From Diphasiastrum complanatum (taxonomy: Eukaryota > Streptophyta > Lycopodiopsida > Lycopodiales > Lycopodiaceae): a DNA stretch of 64,000 nt. Below are positions 47,922-58,692 of this stretch, in pieces; position 1 is the first letter of the stretch; the number at the start of each line of letters is the position of its first letter. The translations under genes and the position numbers were made by a program. The stretch lies in contig CM055111.1 of the NCBI GenBank assembly GCA_029204225.1, forward strand, positions 7,131,365-7,195,364, given 5' to 3'. The notes beneath the pieces are model-generated. The model had not been told where the DNA came from. It saw nothing but the letters and a program-made list of their open reading frames with translations, and did no database searches.

Positions 47922-50263
47922 ATGGGCGCGAGAAATTCAAGTCATCAAGGTAATTGCTCCCCAGTTGCAGGAATCATGCAAGCTTCAGAGAGTGACAGGC
48001 GTCTCGTTGCTGATGGTTAGCTGGATTCCTATTCGGAAACCTACGGGTCTATGATATAACGTCTCTATCATAATCAGCTCCCAATTCACAGATCTTATGT
48101 TACCTTCCTGTTGCAGAACATTATCTGCATGTCTGCAAATACTTTCTTGTTAAACGCTAGAAAAATCGACGTGGCAACTTGAAACTTTAAGTAACCCTTT
48201 GAGATCTTACTGTCTCCTTCAAATCTGGTTGCTTTGATCGTTACAGAGAATGCAGCTAGAAAACATGTAGCAATGGAAGGCAACAAAGATCAGAGCGGAG
48301 GAGATGTTCATGTGGCTGTGGTGGTTACTGGGAGTGCATATGGAAGTCATAGTTCGCCTCTTCCAGTTTATCTGAAGGTGAGCCAAATTTGTCCTACAAC
48401 GTTCTGACGAAGTGCGACTTTAATTTGCTGAATATATTAACTGATGTGTTGTTATACGCCGAAACTTCCTTGATAAGCCGTTGTTGATGTACCCGCGTGG
48501 TTGTTGCTTTTGCTGTGAAAAAGTTCGAAGACGTGAAGTACAAAATATTCTTGAAGCCCAAGCACAAAATTTCGTGGCGCTTTGGAAAGCCAGCCATTGT
48601 GGTTCCGACGGAAAAAGAAATTCTGCATGGAGTAAGTGGATCAGTCGCTCAAGGAGAAGTGCTGGCCATCATGGGTCCTTCGGGTTGTGGAAAAACAACG
48701 CTTCTCAACGTCTTCGGTGGCAGAGTATCCCTGGCGAATGTGATGGGCAGCGTCACTTACAACGAACTGCCTTACAACAAAAGCCTGAGGAGAAGTAGTC
48801 TGTGAGAGTTTTCGTGAATGAAGAAATGCGGTTTTGAAAAGGAACAGTTAAAAGTGAACTTCCATGGGCACAAGTCCTTTTGAGCACATAATATTGCTTG
48901 CTGAGTCTTATCTGACAGTAAAAGTTTTGACTGCAGGATTGGCTTTGTTGCACAAGATGATGTCTTATATCCTCACTTGACGGTGACAGAGACTTTGATG
49001 TATGCAGCCTTGTTACGGCTTCCAAATTCTTTCATCAAACAGCAAAAGATACAGAGAGTAGAAGAGATCAGTATCCAACTTGGGCTTGAAAGGTATAACC
49101 CCATGATCATAATTCGCTGGCTGTTAAAATTCCCGCGGCAACTCTTCTTTGATTAGTTGACGGTCATTACAACTAGCTGGATAGGCTTCATGAAAAATAT
49201 ATACTCTGGGATACTCAGTTTCATCGCGCATGTGGTGCAGATGCCGAGACACTATAATTGGGGGTCGCTTCCTGAGAGGTATTTCTGGAGGGGAAAGAAA
49301 GCGTGTTTGCATAGGTCATGAAATTCTTATAGATCCATCTCTTCTGTTGTTGGATGAATCCACATCTGGATTAGACTCTACCATTGCTCTCAAAGTCATT
49401 CAATTAATTCAGAGCATAGCACAGGTGATAACATTCCCTGTTCTGTATCAGCAATCACTTTCAATCATGTCTGCGACTCTCTTTTTCGTTATTCTAGGAT
49501 TAAGTTTGTCGAACGGTATGGTCCATGCACAGGGAGGGCGGACTGTTGTGACAAGTATTCATCAGCCTTCAACTAGGCTGTTTTATATGTTCCGTAAAGT
49601 GATTTTACTTTCAAAAGGGCAAACTATCTATTATGGAAAAGCTGTTGAAGCCATGGATTACTTTTTTTCAATTGGCTTGTCTCCAGCAATGGCCATGAAT
49701 CCTGCGCCTGACTTTTTGTTAGACGTGGCGAATGGTAATTTGGATGCTATCTCTATACCTCCTGCTCTGGATATCAGTAAAGCAACAAAGACGATAAAAA
49801 ATGAAATTGCAGAAGGAAACCTTGCACGAAAAGAATTTCTCCAGGTACACTGATATACAAACAGATCCAACAAATTAGCACAATTGACCTGCCTTCACTC
49901 ATGGCACTTGTGGCTACCAATCTGATAGATCGACTACTTCTTTTGCTTTTGCAGTATTTAGTGGCGAAGTTCAACCTCGGAACAGTAATGCAAGAGAACA
50001 ACAAGCAGCTGGAATCTGTATTTTTTAAGGAGGAACTCAAGGAAGCAATTTTGGAAAAACAGGAATGGAGCACAAGTTGGTGGCAGCAGTTTTATGTGCT
50101 ACTGATACGTGGTCTTGCTGAGAGAAGGCATGAAGACCTGGGCAGCCATAGAATGTTTCAAGTCACAGCTATGTCGATTATCGTTGGTTTGCTCTGGTGG
50201 CAATCAAACACACAAACCGAAAATAGGCTTGCTGACCAGGTCTCAAATTTTATTCACTACTAG
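47922..50263 (+). pseudogene. ABCG (WBC) half-transporter, copy 2, 3'-truncated
   Basis: Seven exons remain: 47922-47949, 48247-48377, 48524-48801, 48937-49092, 49241-49424, 49533-49844, 49955-50239. Their sum is 1374 bases, 458 codons without a stop. The first exon gives MGARNSSHQ and joins in frame to exon 2. The ATPase domain has Walker A GPSGCGKT, signature ISGGERKR, Walker [13 protein letters not shown] (Pro of the usual DEPTSGLD replaced by Ser) and H-loop SIHQPS. Exon 7 ends after the first membrane helix (TAMSIIVGLLWW). Reading into intron 7 adds VSNFIHY and a stop at 50261-50263. Homology to copy 1 ends at about 50345, where an LTR element starts; exons 8-10 are missing. An ATPase half without a membrane domain could not export anything; it might still be transcribed. 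Confidence 0.85.
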
Positions 50264-50344
50264 GATGGCTGACCATAACAATTTTGTTTCTGATCTGACT
50301 CGATTCCACACTGCCAAATTTCTTGTATTTTCTCATTCTAATTG

Positions 50345-51634
50345 GTTCCACATCCATCCATCCACGCAGGCAGATCTAACGGGCTGTTTTCTGGTTTTTT
50401 TTTAACAGTAGTTAGAGCGATCTGTAGCTCGCCCAACATTTCATCAATGGCACTTCCTATGGCAGTCTCTACTGCTCTCCAATGGCAGTTTGCAGACCTC
50501 TTGGAAGCCATCGCATCTTCTACATAGCAGTTCTAGAGGAAGATTTGGTTTCACCTCTGATTTCCAGTGGCAGCCCACTTCATTTAGCCTTCATTCACCT
50601 CTTCTTATATGCAGGGAAGCGTTCTAATTAGTGGCCATCTATCAGATTCGTGGCAGCCTCCAGTGCACTCCAAAGTTGGTTGCAGATTCAAGGCAGTTTG
50701 CAGATGGCCAGCGATTTTCATTCATCTTCGACCTGGCTGTTTTTCCTTGAGACATCAACCCTGCTTTCTAATTGTTGATCCTACTGTGGCAGTATGCTAT
50801 TGGCTTGTGAAAGCCTTGTTCCAGATGTCAAATACTGATTGCCCTCATTCTTGAAGCAGTTGCAGAGCCCTCTTCTCTCTAGCACAGATCTCTCTAGGTA
50901 TATTATGCCAGTCTTATGCCATTGTAATTCATTCAGGCACAATGTAGAACAGAGGCATGTGTTGTTCTGTTGGTGCTAAAATGTAGGTTTTTCAGATTTG
51001 TTATTCACTTACAAGTTCTAGAACAGAATGTGTTCTCTGTTTTTTGTATGGAGGTGTAGCAATCCCTCTTCTTTGTAGTGCTTAGATTGTATATATCTTT
51101 GTAATCTGCAAATGATGAATACAAATATTGTGAATCTAAAGTGTTTTTGGATCACTCAACCTATTTCTATTGTGAATATCTTATGTGCTTTTCATGGTGA
51201 TTCAATTTGTTAATAGGAAGTTTAAGGCACTGTATGCAATGCTTATTACACAGTGTTTGGTCTAGAATTGTCTAGTGAAGTGTTTCTAGCCTACAATCTT
51301 ATGATTTGCGCAGGTCATAGGAGTTAGATTCATGATAAGCTACTGTCAAGATAAAGGAACAGATTTCACAGTGTAGCTTCTTCTTTGCCAAAGTATTTTC
51401 TTTCTTGAGTTCACTCCCATTTGAATCTGAAAACCATAAAGAAGGATTGTCTTTCTTCTGGGTGTTTTATTTTCTGTGATCACTTCTCCTCTCCACTCCA
51501 TTCATTCTTAGTTATTTCTAGTTTTGCACTAATAATGACAGTATTAGCCTTTTTATTACTCTCTAGTAGGAACGATACCCGTTCATACTACAAATATCAA
51601 TCATTTTGTTGTTGGTATGTCGCGACGTATACCA
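50345..51634 (+). repeat. 5' LTR (5'-truncated) of a non-coding LTR retrotransposon
   Basis: Aligns with 53114-54745 except for a block found only in the latter. The first 730 bases of the LTR (as in 52382-53113) are missing, so the break that removed the ABCG 3' half also removed the LTR start. It ends in acca just before the primer site. Confidence 0.75.
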
Positions 51635-51637
51635 ATT

Positions 51638-51653
51638 TTGGCGCCGTTGTCGA
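51638..51653 (+). other. Primer-binding site, Asp-tRNA type
   Basis: TTGGCGCCGTTGTCG resembles the TGGCGCCGTTGCCGG site of Athila/Tat-type plant Ty3 elements, complementary to the tRNA-Asp 3' end, with one change. Confidence 0.75.
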
Positions 51654-52381
51654 GGAGCAATGCCAAATAGGATATTCAGTCATTATTCTGATTTTTGTTT
51701 GTATTTATCATATTCACAGGTTATTGTTCCAGTTCTTCAAGTATTTTAGAAAAGGAAGAGTTTAATCTGAGTTTCGACCACCCTGACTCATCATTTCATT
51801 TTTAATTATTAAGTTTTGATTTTTTGAAGAGTTCCTAAAATTATCCACAGTTTGTAAAATGTGTTAAGTCACTGTAATGTTATAGACTGAAGATTCTTCG
51901 TTATGTCAATAAGATTCTAGTTTTCCGAAAGAAAACCTATATCTATGCTTTTCCATAATCGGGTTTTTGTTCTTCTTTCTCTGTTTTGCTTTGTTTTAGT
52001 TTTTCACAGGATCTTCGACATTAATAAAAGCATGTTCAAGTGGTTGGGTTGTTGTGTCAAAGAGGCAGGCAAATATTGGCTTTCTATGTTCTGCTCATAG
52101 TTAACGATTTGTCGGTGCTACTGTTCAAAATCACATAATTTTTATGATGCAGAGCCAAGTTTTTAAAGCTGATTTTCTGTTCTACATCTGCTCATAACTA
52201 TGTCAAATGGTGCTGAATTTTGGAAGTAATATATGCCGATGTTTTATTTGTTGAAGACTTTACAATCAATGTTTTGGCTTGTCAAAGTCTGCAGACTGTG
52301 GCAAGTCAGATTCTCCTCAAAGCTTCAACACTATTTTGTATTCTCTGGTGTCGAGCCACTGCACACTTGAGGAGGGGAATA
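51654..52381 (+). mobile_element. Internal region of the non-coding LTR element
   Basis: Only about 730 bases lie between primer site and polypurine tract (gaggaggggaat, 52369-52380), with no gag or pol motif. The element is either internally deleted or a non-autonomous family that depends on enzymes made elsewhere. Confidence 0.65.
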
Positions 52382-54745
52382 TGTGGTGACTAGGTTTTGG
52401 CAATTTGTTAATGATTTCGACTTTTTGTTGCTAAATCTTAAGCCTTTGTCTTTGTCGTTATGTATAGCCCATTCATTAGTTGCACTTAGTGTGGTATGAG
52501 TCAAATTTGTTCTATGGAACTAAAAACCATTTTACTACTTATGAATTTGGCATATGGCTATGGCTAGCCTTTACTTTTTAAAGCGATATCTGAACGACAT
52601 AGTCTATACAAAGACCATCTGTAATTTAAGGTAACGCTCATGTAAGACAAAGTTTATTCGAAAAATCATTGATTAAAGAAGGCATGAAACCAGTCGGCAT
52701 TCTCGCATTATTCGGCTTTGTGAGGGAGTCAAGTTTCAATGGCAGTTTTAGCGGCTAACTATAAACCGCCATCTTTGCATTTTCAAAGGCAAGGGACTAC
52801 AGATCTGAAGGGCCATTGTCGCACATTTCGCACTATTTGAGATTTTTGGAGCCTCATTCATTCTTTAGTGTCTACGTCGGAGCACCTCCATGCAGCCAAA
52901 GCCTCCCACCTTCGCATTTCTTGAGGCAACTGTTGCACTTCTCTCTCTCTCTCTCTCTTTTTGGATTTTTTAGGGCAGTATGACTTTTTGGCAGCCCACC
53001 TTCACATTTCTTTTGTCTCAGGGCAGCAAAGAGAGGTTGTTCTCCACACAGGTCAGAAGGCGGCAAGCCACCAACGCACCTCCAGCCATCTTCAACGCGG
53101 GCAGTATGAATCGATGCCTTCATCCATCATTCCACGTAGGCAGATCTAACGGGCTGTTTTCTGGTTTTTTTTAGTAGTAGTTAGAGCGATCTGCAGCTCA
53201 CCCAACACTTCATCAATGGCACTTCCTATGGCAGTCTCTACTGCTCTCCAATGGCAGTTCGTAGACCTCTTGGAAGCATCGCATCTTCTACACGGCAGTT
53301 CTAGAGGCAGATTTGGTTGCACCTCTAATTTCGAATGGCAGCCCACTTCATTTAGCTTACATTCACCTCTTCTTATATGCAGGGTAGCATTCTAATTAGT
53401 GGCCATCTATCGTATTCGTGGCAGCCTCCAGTGCACTCCAAAGTTGGTTGCAGATTCAAGGCAGTTTGCAGATGGCTAGTGACCCTCATTCATCTTCGAC
53501 TGGCTATTTTTCCTTACTTGAGACATCAACCCTGCTTTCTAACTGTCGATCCTACTGTGGTAGTATGCTATTGGCTTGTGAAAGCCCTGTTCTAGATGTC
53601 AAATACTGATTTGCTCTCATTCTTGAAGCAGTTGCAGAGCCCTCTTCTCTCTAGCACGGATCTCTCTGGCTATATTATGCCAGTCTTATGCCATTGTAAT
53701 TCATTCAGGCACAATGTAGAACAGAGGCATGTGTTGCTCTGTTGGTGCTATAATGTAGGTTTTTCATATTTGTTATTCACCTGCAAGTTAATCTGCAAAT
53801 GATGAATACAAATACTATGAATCTAAAGTGTTTTTGGATCACTCAGCTTGTTTCTATTGTGAATATCTTCTGTGCTTTTCATGGTAATTCAATTTGTTAA
53901 TAGGAAGTTTAAGGCACTGTATGCAATGCTTATTACACAGTGCTTGGTCTGGAATTGTCTAGTGAAGTGTTTCTAGCCTACAATCTTATGATTTGCACAA
54001 TTCATAGGAGTTAGATTCATGATAAGCTTCTGTCAAGATAAAGGAACAGATTTCACAGTGTAGCTTCTTCTTTGCCGAAGTATTTGCTTCCTTGAGTTCA
54101 CTCCCATTTTGAATCTGAAAACCATAAAGAAGTATTCATTGTGTTTCTTCTGGGTGTTTTGTTTTCTTTGCAAGGTTGTACTGGCAGCCCCTTGTGAAAA
54201 CATCTATTGATGGCCAGTTTGCATTAGGGGAGTTTTGAGTTCCAAAAAGACCCTTTAAAAATTCATGCAAGATGTAGTTTATATTATTAAAATATTATAA
54301 CACTAATAGATTTGACTTGCCATAACTTTGTAATCATAGGTCAAAAGTATGTCATGTAACATATCATTGAAAAGCCTTGTCGAGCGCTTTCCAATGCACC
54401 AAACTCCACTAAATTCAGGCTTACCACTAAAAAGTTATGCCATTTTTAGTGTGGAATCAAAATGTGGACTCAAAAAGTTACGTTATGTAGATTTCAAATT
54501 TGAGTGTCTTGATTGGTCCATGTGTAAGAAAAAATTTAGAAAAAATATAAAAAGAATCTTTACAAAGGGTCCATTTTGGATTTAGAGCTCCTCTAATGCA
54601 ATCACTTCTCCTCTCCACTCCATTCATTCTTAGTTATTTCTGGTTTTGCACTAATAATGACAGTATTAGCCTTTTTATTTCTCTCTAGTAGGAACGATAC
54701 CCGTTTATACTACAAATATCAATCATTTTGTTGTTGGTATGTCGT
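52382..54745 (+). repeat. 3' LTR of the non-coding LTR element
   Basis: Starts TGTGGTGACTAGG right after the purine tract and ends near tgtcgtgaca. About 2.36 kb including a MITE at 54221-54599. Short frames within (for example 52872-53123 minus) are not supported as genes. Confidence 0.7.
54221..54599. mobile_element. MITE-like element with about 36-bp terminal inverted repeats
   Basis: Left end GCATTAGGGGAGTTTTGAGT (54221) and, reading inward from 54599, GCATTAGAGGAGCTCTAAAT. Similarity continues to CCCTTT, about 36 bases with about 8 mismatches. The 379-base interior is AT-rich and non-coding. It lies within a block absent from the 5' LTR. Target duplication is unclear, so the superfamily cannot be assigned. 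Confidence 0.65.
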
Positions 54746-54746
54746 G

Positions 54747-55480
54747 ACATGGAGTAGGTGGGGCAAAGGATGTATTTTCAACATATGGTGAAGGTGTTAT
54801 CGGTTGTGGTGGTCTAATCTCATTCTGGATAGTGGGTATGATATCAATATGTCAATCTTCTGGCAATTGGACATTTTTCCATGATATTTGTTCACATGTC
54901 AATATTTGATTCTGCTTATCTGTTTTGATCAAGATGCCTTGTCCTTAACTAGCAGAATTAGGTTTAGCTAGTCCTTCATAGAGTGTGGGCATTCCTATGT
55001 TGATTGCTCTCTCTAATAATGAGAATGCAACTTCTAGATTGTTGAATTGGTATTTAAGATCAATTCCAGATATCTTAATGTAGCGCGTGAATATCTCATG
55101 AAAATATGGGTTTGTTAATGAGTTATAGTAATTCGGCTTGATCTCAAAGTATATTGGTCCATTTGCAAGCTTTCCCTTGCATTTGTCGATAAATTGGTCT
55201 TTGAACTGTCTGTTCCGGGTATCTAAGATGGCAATGAGACAAGATACTAATAAGCCTTCTCAAAACAGAGGGTTTACTCCTACTTGGATAGGACCAATAT
55301 GGACGATCGCGGCTTTTCTGCCTTCCTCCAAAATTTCTGTAAGTCGTAAGAAGTGTTGGGTGGAATCAACAGGTAATTGGGCAATAGATCAGTTATCTAG
55401 GAAAAAGGTGGATGCACGGAGTTTGAACAAAGATTTATGTTGATAAACTTGGATGGAAAAAATATAGAAAAGGTCCATTG
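54747..55480 (-). pseudogene. Caulimovirid-like movement-protein relic (endogenous pararetrovirus), minus-strand copy
   Basis: The minus strand from about 55340 to 54760 gives a frame whose conserved positions resemble the 30K-type movement domain of Caulimoviridae: a hydrophobic strand with HIG.IQ, then D-x-R, then G-P-x-Y-F and a PN motif, in order. In living viruses this protein moves infection between cells. One internal stop is visible near 55270, and others occur downstream. The frame runs through the centre of the inverted repeat and is cut at 54747 by the LTR. It is an old, broken genomic copy. The assignment rests on motif order, not a search. Confidence 0.5.
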
Positions 55481-55947
55481 AGCCTAGGCTTCAGCTTCTT
55501 CCAGTTCAAAGACCAATTTGTCAGTGGATGCAAGGAAAACCATGCAAATGCACCAATACATTCTGAGATCAAGCCAAATTACTATATCTCATTAACAGTT
55601 TTCATGAGATACTCATGCTCTACATTAAGATCTCTGGAAGTGACTCTAAATACCAGTCCCACAATCTAGAAGTTTCATTCTCATTATAAGGGAGAGAAAT
55701 CAACATAGGGATGCCCCGCAGTCTATGAAGGACTAGCTAAATCTAATTCTACTGGTAAAGGACAAGACATCTTGATCAAAACAGATAAGTAGAATCAAAT
55801 ATTGACATGTGAACAAATATCATGGAAAAATGTCCAATTGCCACAAGATTGGCATATTGATATCAGACCCATTATCCAGAATAAGATTAGACCACCACAA
55901 ACGATAACAACTTTGCCATATGTTGAAAATCCATCCTTTGCCCCACC
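54747..55947. repeat. Inverted repeat with about 0.46-kb arms
   Basis: 54747 to about 55210 matches the reverse complement of about 55485-55947 at roughly 93% over the outer 145 bases, with small indels further in. The spacer is about 270 bases. The pair would form a long hairpin in a transcript of either strand. Confidence 0.85.
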
Positions 55948-56060
55948 TACTCCAACATTACGAAAAAAGCTTCTCAAAGAATCAAGCAATCTCGAAATTT
56001 TTGTGTGCATGAAAGTCATCCAACTGATCCAACCATATGCAGGCATTGCTATCACCTACT
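55485..56060 (+). pseudogene. Caulimovirid-like movement-protein C-terminal region, plus-strand copy
   Basis: Plus-strand counterpart of the inverted arm, broken by stops near 55670 and 55790. It continues past the arm end at 55947 into sequence not present in the minus-strand copy, and a frame change near 55990-56005 leads into the next frame. The orientation and order agree with a movement region followed by a capsid region. Confidence 0.45.
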
Positions 56061-56947
56061 GCCCATGAATGAACAGTCATCGTGTAGCACACAATATCCT
56101 CTGAATATTATTGATGTATTAGAATCAAGTACTTGGCCACAAACATGTTTGATATCAGATACTCTGACATTTAAACGTCAACCGTATACTATTCTGGCAT
56201 CTAGTACATTATCTATGGAGAAAAGAGTACACAATTTCCAATCTAAAGCATTGTATGATATTGCCCAAAAAATTGATAGTTTTACTGCTTGTCTTGGTCA
56301 GTACACACCTAAGATTATTCTTTTTAATTCCATCTTTATGTTTTCCACTCCTTCCCAACAACAGATTCTAGATTACTATTATCCACTCAACATGCTTCCA
56401 GTTTCCTCCACTCCTAGTACATCTAGTAAAAAACCAAAGCCGGATCCAGATCAGGAGCCGATCCCTGTCACAACACCTGCCAAAGTCCCTAAAGTAGGAA
56501 ACCTCCTTGTTTATAACATAGATGACTCCTCTCCAAAAGAAGTTTTACAACTGTTGCAATACCTTACCACATGGTTACAACATGGTATAGATTTCAAAGG
56601 TTTTTCTGCAACCCAAGCCATTACAATTGCGACAAATGGATTCATAAGAATTCTTTGCCACTAGTGGGAATATCTAGATAACAATCTAAAGCAGACAAAA
56701 ATCTTCCAAGCCACAGTTCCTACTACTCGGTTTATTGAAGCCCTGTATGCCGAATTCATAGGCAACAGAACAAATGAATACAAGGAGGCTAAAGAAGCAT
56801 TCAACATAGCACAACTCTGTGACATCAATCAAATCTGCAGATTTGTATAACATTGTAGAAAGCTAATCTACAAATTTCAAGGACACCATGGTGGTGAAAT
56901 TTAATTAGCTTTCATACACAAGCTTCTATTGGAATTCGATGCTCAGC
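56005..56947 (+). pseudogene. Capsid/gag-like frame of the pararetrovirus-like relic
   Basis: A 219-residue frame opens with closely spaced His/Cys residues, has a Pro/Lys-rich linker (about residues 125-160), then a helical segment. After a stop at 56662-56664 the same frame continues with FIEALYAEFIGN and an F-x-H-C-R-K-L-I-Y-K-F pattern, a layout seen in coat/gag proteins of Caulimoviridae and Ty3-like elements. The zinc finger and everything after it (protease, RT, RNase H) are absent. A Ty3-type gag is the alternative. Confidence 0.4.
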
Positions 56948-57162
56948 TTCAAATCCATTCAATAATGAGCATCCTGAAAAACCAAAACAAAAGGCTTGAA
57001 TTTATGTTCAAGGGATCGAAAAATTCAGGATCAAAGTTCTCAGAATTTTTTGATACTAGATCGACTCGAAAAATTCTATACTTTTTGAGTCAGTATTTTG
57101 CGAGTCAGTGTATAGTTTTCGATACTTGTAAATTTTAATACTGTTCCGAACCAACGAGTTCA
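56948..57162. other. No gene seen
   Basis: AT-rich sequence with repeated tcgaaaaattc words; spacer between the viral-like relic and the older copia LTR. Confidence 0.5.
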
Positions 57163-57538
57163 TGTTGATAGTCCGCCCACTTTGTACATGCATTAACTAT
57201 AATGAGGCGGTTGTAATAACTGCAACAAAAGGTAGTTGTAGATATTTTGTAAGATATTATCCTAGAATCTTCATCAGAAAATTTCTTTTGATTTTAAGAT
57301 TATTAAAAAATAGCCAGAGTTATCACGCTCAACAACTGTAAGCTGAAGTTATCAATTCAAGCAATTGTACTCATTGTTTTGATATTAATCAGAGTGCAAT
57401 CTTTCAATCCAACTACTGTAGTGTTCTTTGTGCATCTGTGAATCTTTCAATTGGAACGTTCTACTACTAACTGTGGTGCTTCCGATCCACACACCAAGCT
57501 CGCTCCCAGCTTCAGCTCATTCCCACTGATTTTTGACA
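57163..57538 (+). repeat. Candidate 5' LTR of the older copia element
   Basis: Begins TGTTGATAGTCC and ends TTTTTGACA, one base before a primer-binding site. The start is chosen by the TG...CA rule and spacing only. Confidence 0.45.
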
Positions 57539-57539
57539 A

Positions 57540-57550
57540 TGGTATCAGAG
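57540..57550 (+). other. Primer-binding site of the older copia element
   Basis: TGGTATCAGAG, an exact match to the usual plant copia initiator Met-tRNA site. Confidence 0.85.
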
Positions 57551-57679
57551 TAGGCATTTCAATAATCTGCTTCCATTGCAAATTATTAGTTTTGTTTCTA
57601 TCAAGACGTTGCACTAGCAAGCGTGCAGCCAACAAGATTTCGAAATCATTGCTTCTACCAACGGTCTCGCTCAACTAGA

Positions 57680-57998
57680 ATGGATCAGTCTTCTCTAATC
57701 AAGAGACTTGATGGAGGGAACTATCATCTCTGGAAGTCCAAAATGAAGGTCGTGCTATTAGCCAAAGAACTATGGGACATTGTTGATGGCACAAAAGTCA
57801 AGCCAGAAGGTGATGCAGCCATTATCACCAAATCGAGACTGAGAGATGGCAAGGCATTTGCCATGATTACTCTCAACATCAAGGATACACAGATAATACA
57901 CATACGGAATGCTCAGACAGCCAAGGATGCATGGAACATCCTAGCAACCCTGCATGATATCAAGGATGTTACTTTCAAGTTACACTTGAGGAAGAAAT
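57680..57998 (+). pseudogene. Ty1/copia gag N-terminus, interrupted
   Basis: MDQSSLIKRLDGGNYHLWKS, then ELWDIVDG, AFAMITLNIKDTQI and KDVTFKLHLRKKL, an intact copia gag start of about 106 codons. It is cut exactly at 57998 by the young copia LTR, and its remainder should lie beyond the window on the far side of that insertion. Closely related to gag of element D. Confidence 0.9.
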
Positions 57999-58680
57999 TG
58001 TTAAAAATTCACAATTCTAGCTTGACTAGTTTTGGTCATATGACTTGTAAATAGTTAGATGGTCATGATGTGGCTTGTCACACGTGCCAAATAGCATAGG
58101 ATTCCATTCATAAGGATGTTCTCAAGTAGACCTAAGTGTTAGAACCTTTGGAATGAGTCCAAATTATGCTTAGATACAAGGGAGAAAAAATAGGAGCTAT
58201 TTTTGGTAATTTTTGCATTGTTGAGGGATCTCCAAGATTCCAACCCTAACTTGGTAGGGATGAAAGATCCACCAAAATTAGCATTAGGGATAGGTTTAGG
58301 GCTACTCATACCTGCCCAAAACCGTGATGGATCATGTATATATAGGTGATGATATCTCACCAAAATCAATCAAGCAATTTCATGATTTTTCTCTCATAAT
58401 GGTGCAATTGCTCTCTATGTTCATAATTGTTTGAGTACTTGTGATTACTAATGATTATAGGATTGAATGTAGGTCTGGTGTACAGTACTCAGACTGTGGG
58501 AGTCCGTACTTTCACACGTGTGAAGCCTTCTTCAAGGATTTGGGCCATTTAGTGAGGTTCAAGCATAGATTTTTGATGGATTTTGATGGTTCAACTTGTG
58601 CTAATCTTATGAAATCATAATCTATTGTTTCCCTCATCATTTCAAGTGTTTTAGGATCCTTATTTGCTGTAAATTTTACA
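57999..58680 (+). repeat. 5' LTR of the young copia element
   Basis: 682 bases, TGTTAAAAATTC to TTTTACA, immediately before a primer site. The first 531 bases recur at 63470-64000 with three substitutions seen. A TATA-like tgtatatatagg is at about 58336, and a 14-base palindrome TTCACACGTGTGAA is at 58511-58524. Confidence 0.95.
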
Positions 58681-58692
58681 TGGTATCAGAGC
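58681..58692 (+). other. Primer-binding site of the young copia element
   Basis: TGGTATCAGAGC directly abuts the LTR end, the standard initiator Met-tRNA site. Confidence 0.95.

Noticed and set aside
51480-51780. 114-residue hydrophobic frame (51421-51765) as a membrane protein
   Set aside because: Lies across the LTR end and primer-binding site; the LTR copy at 54.6 kb does not preserve it.
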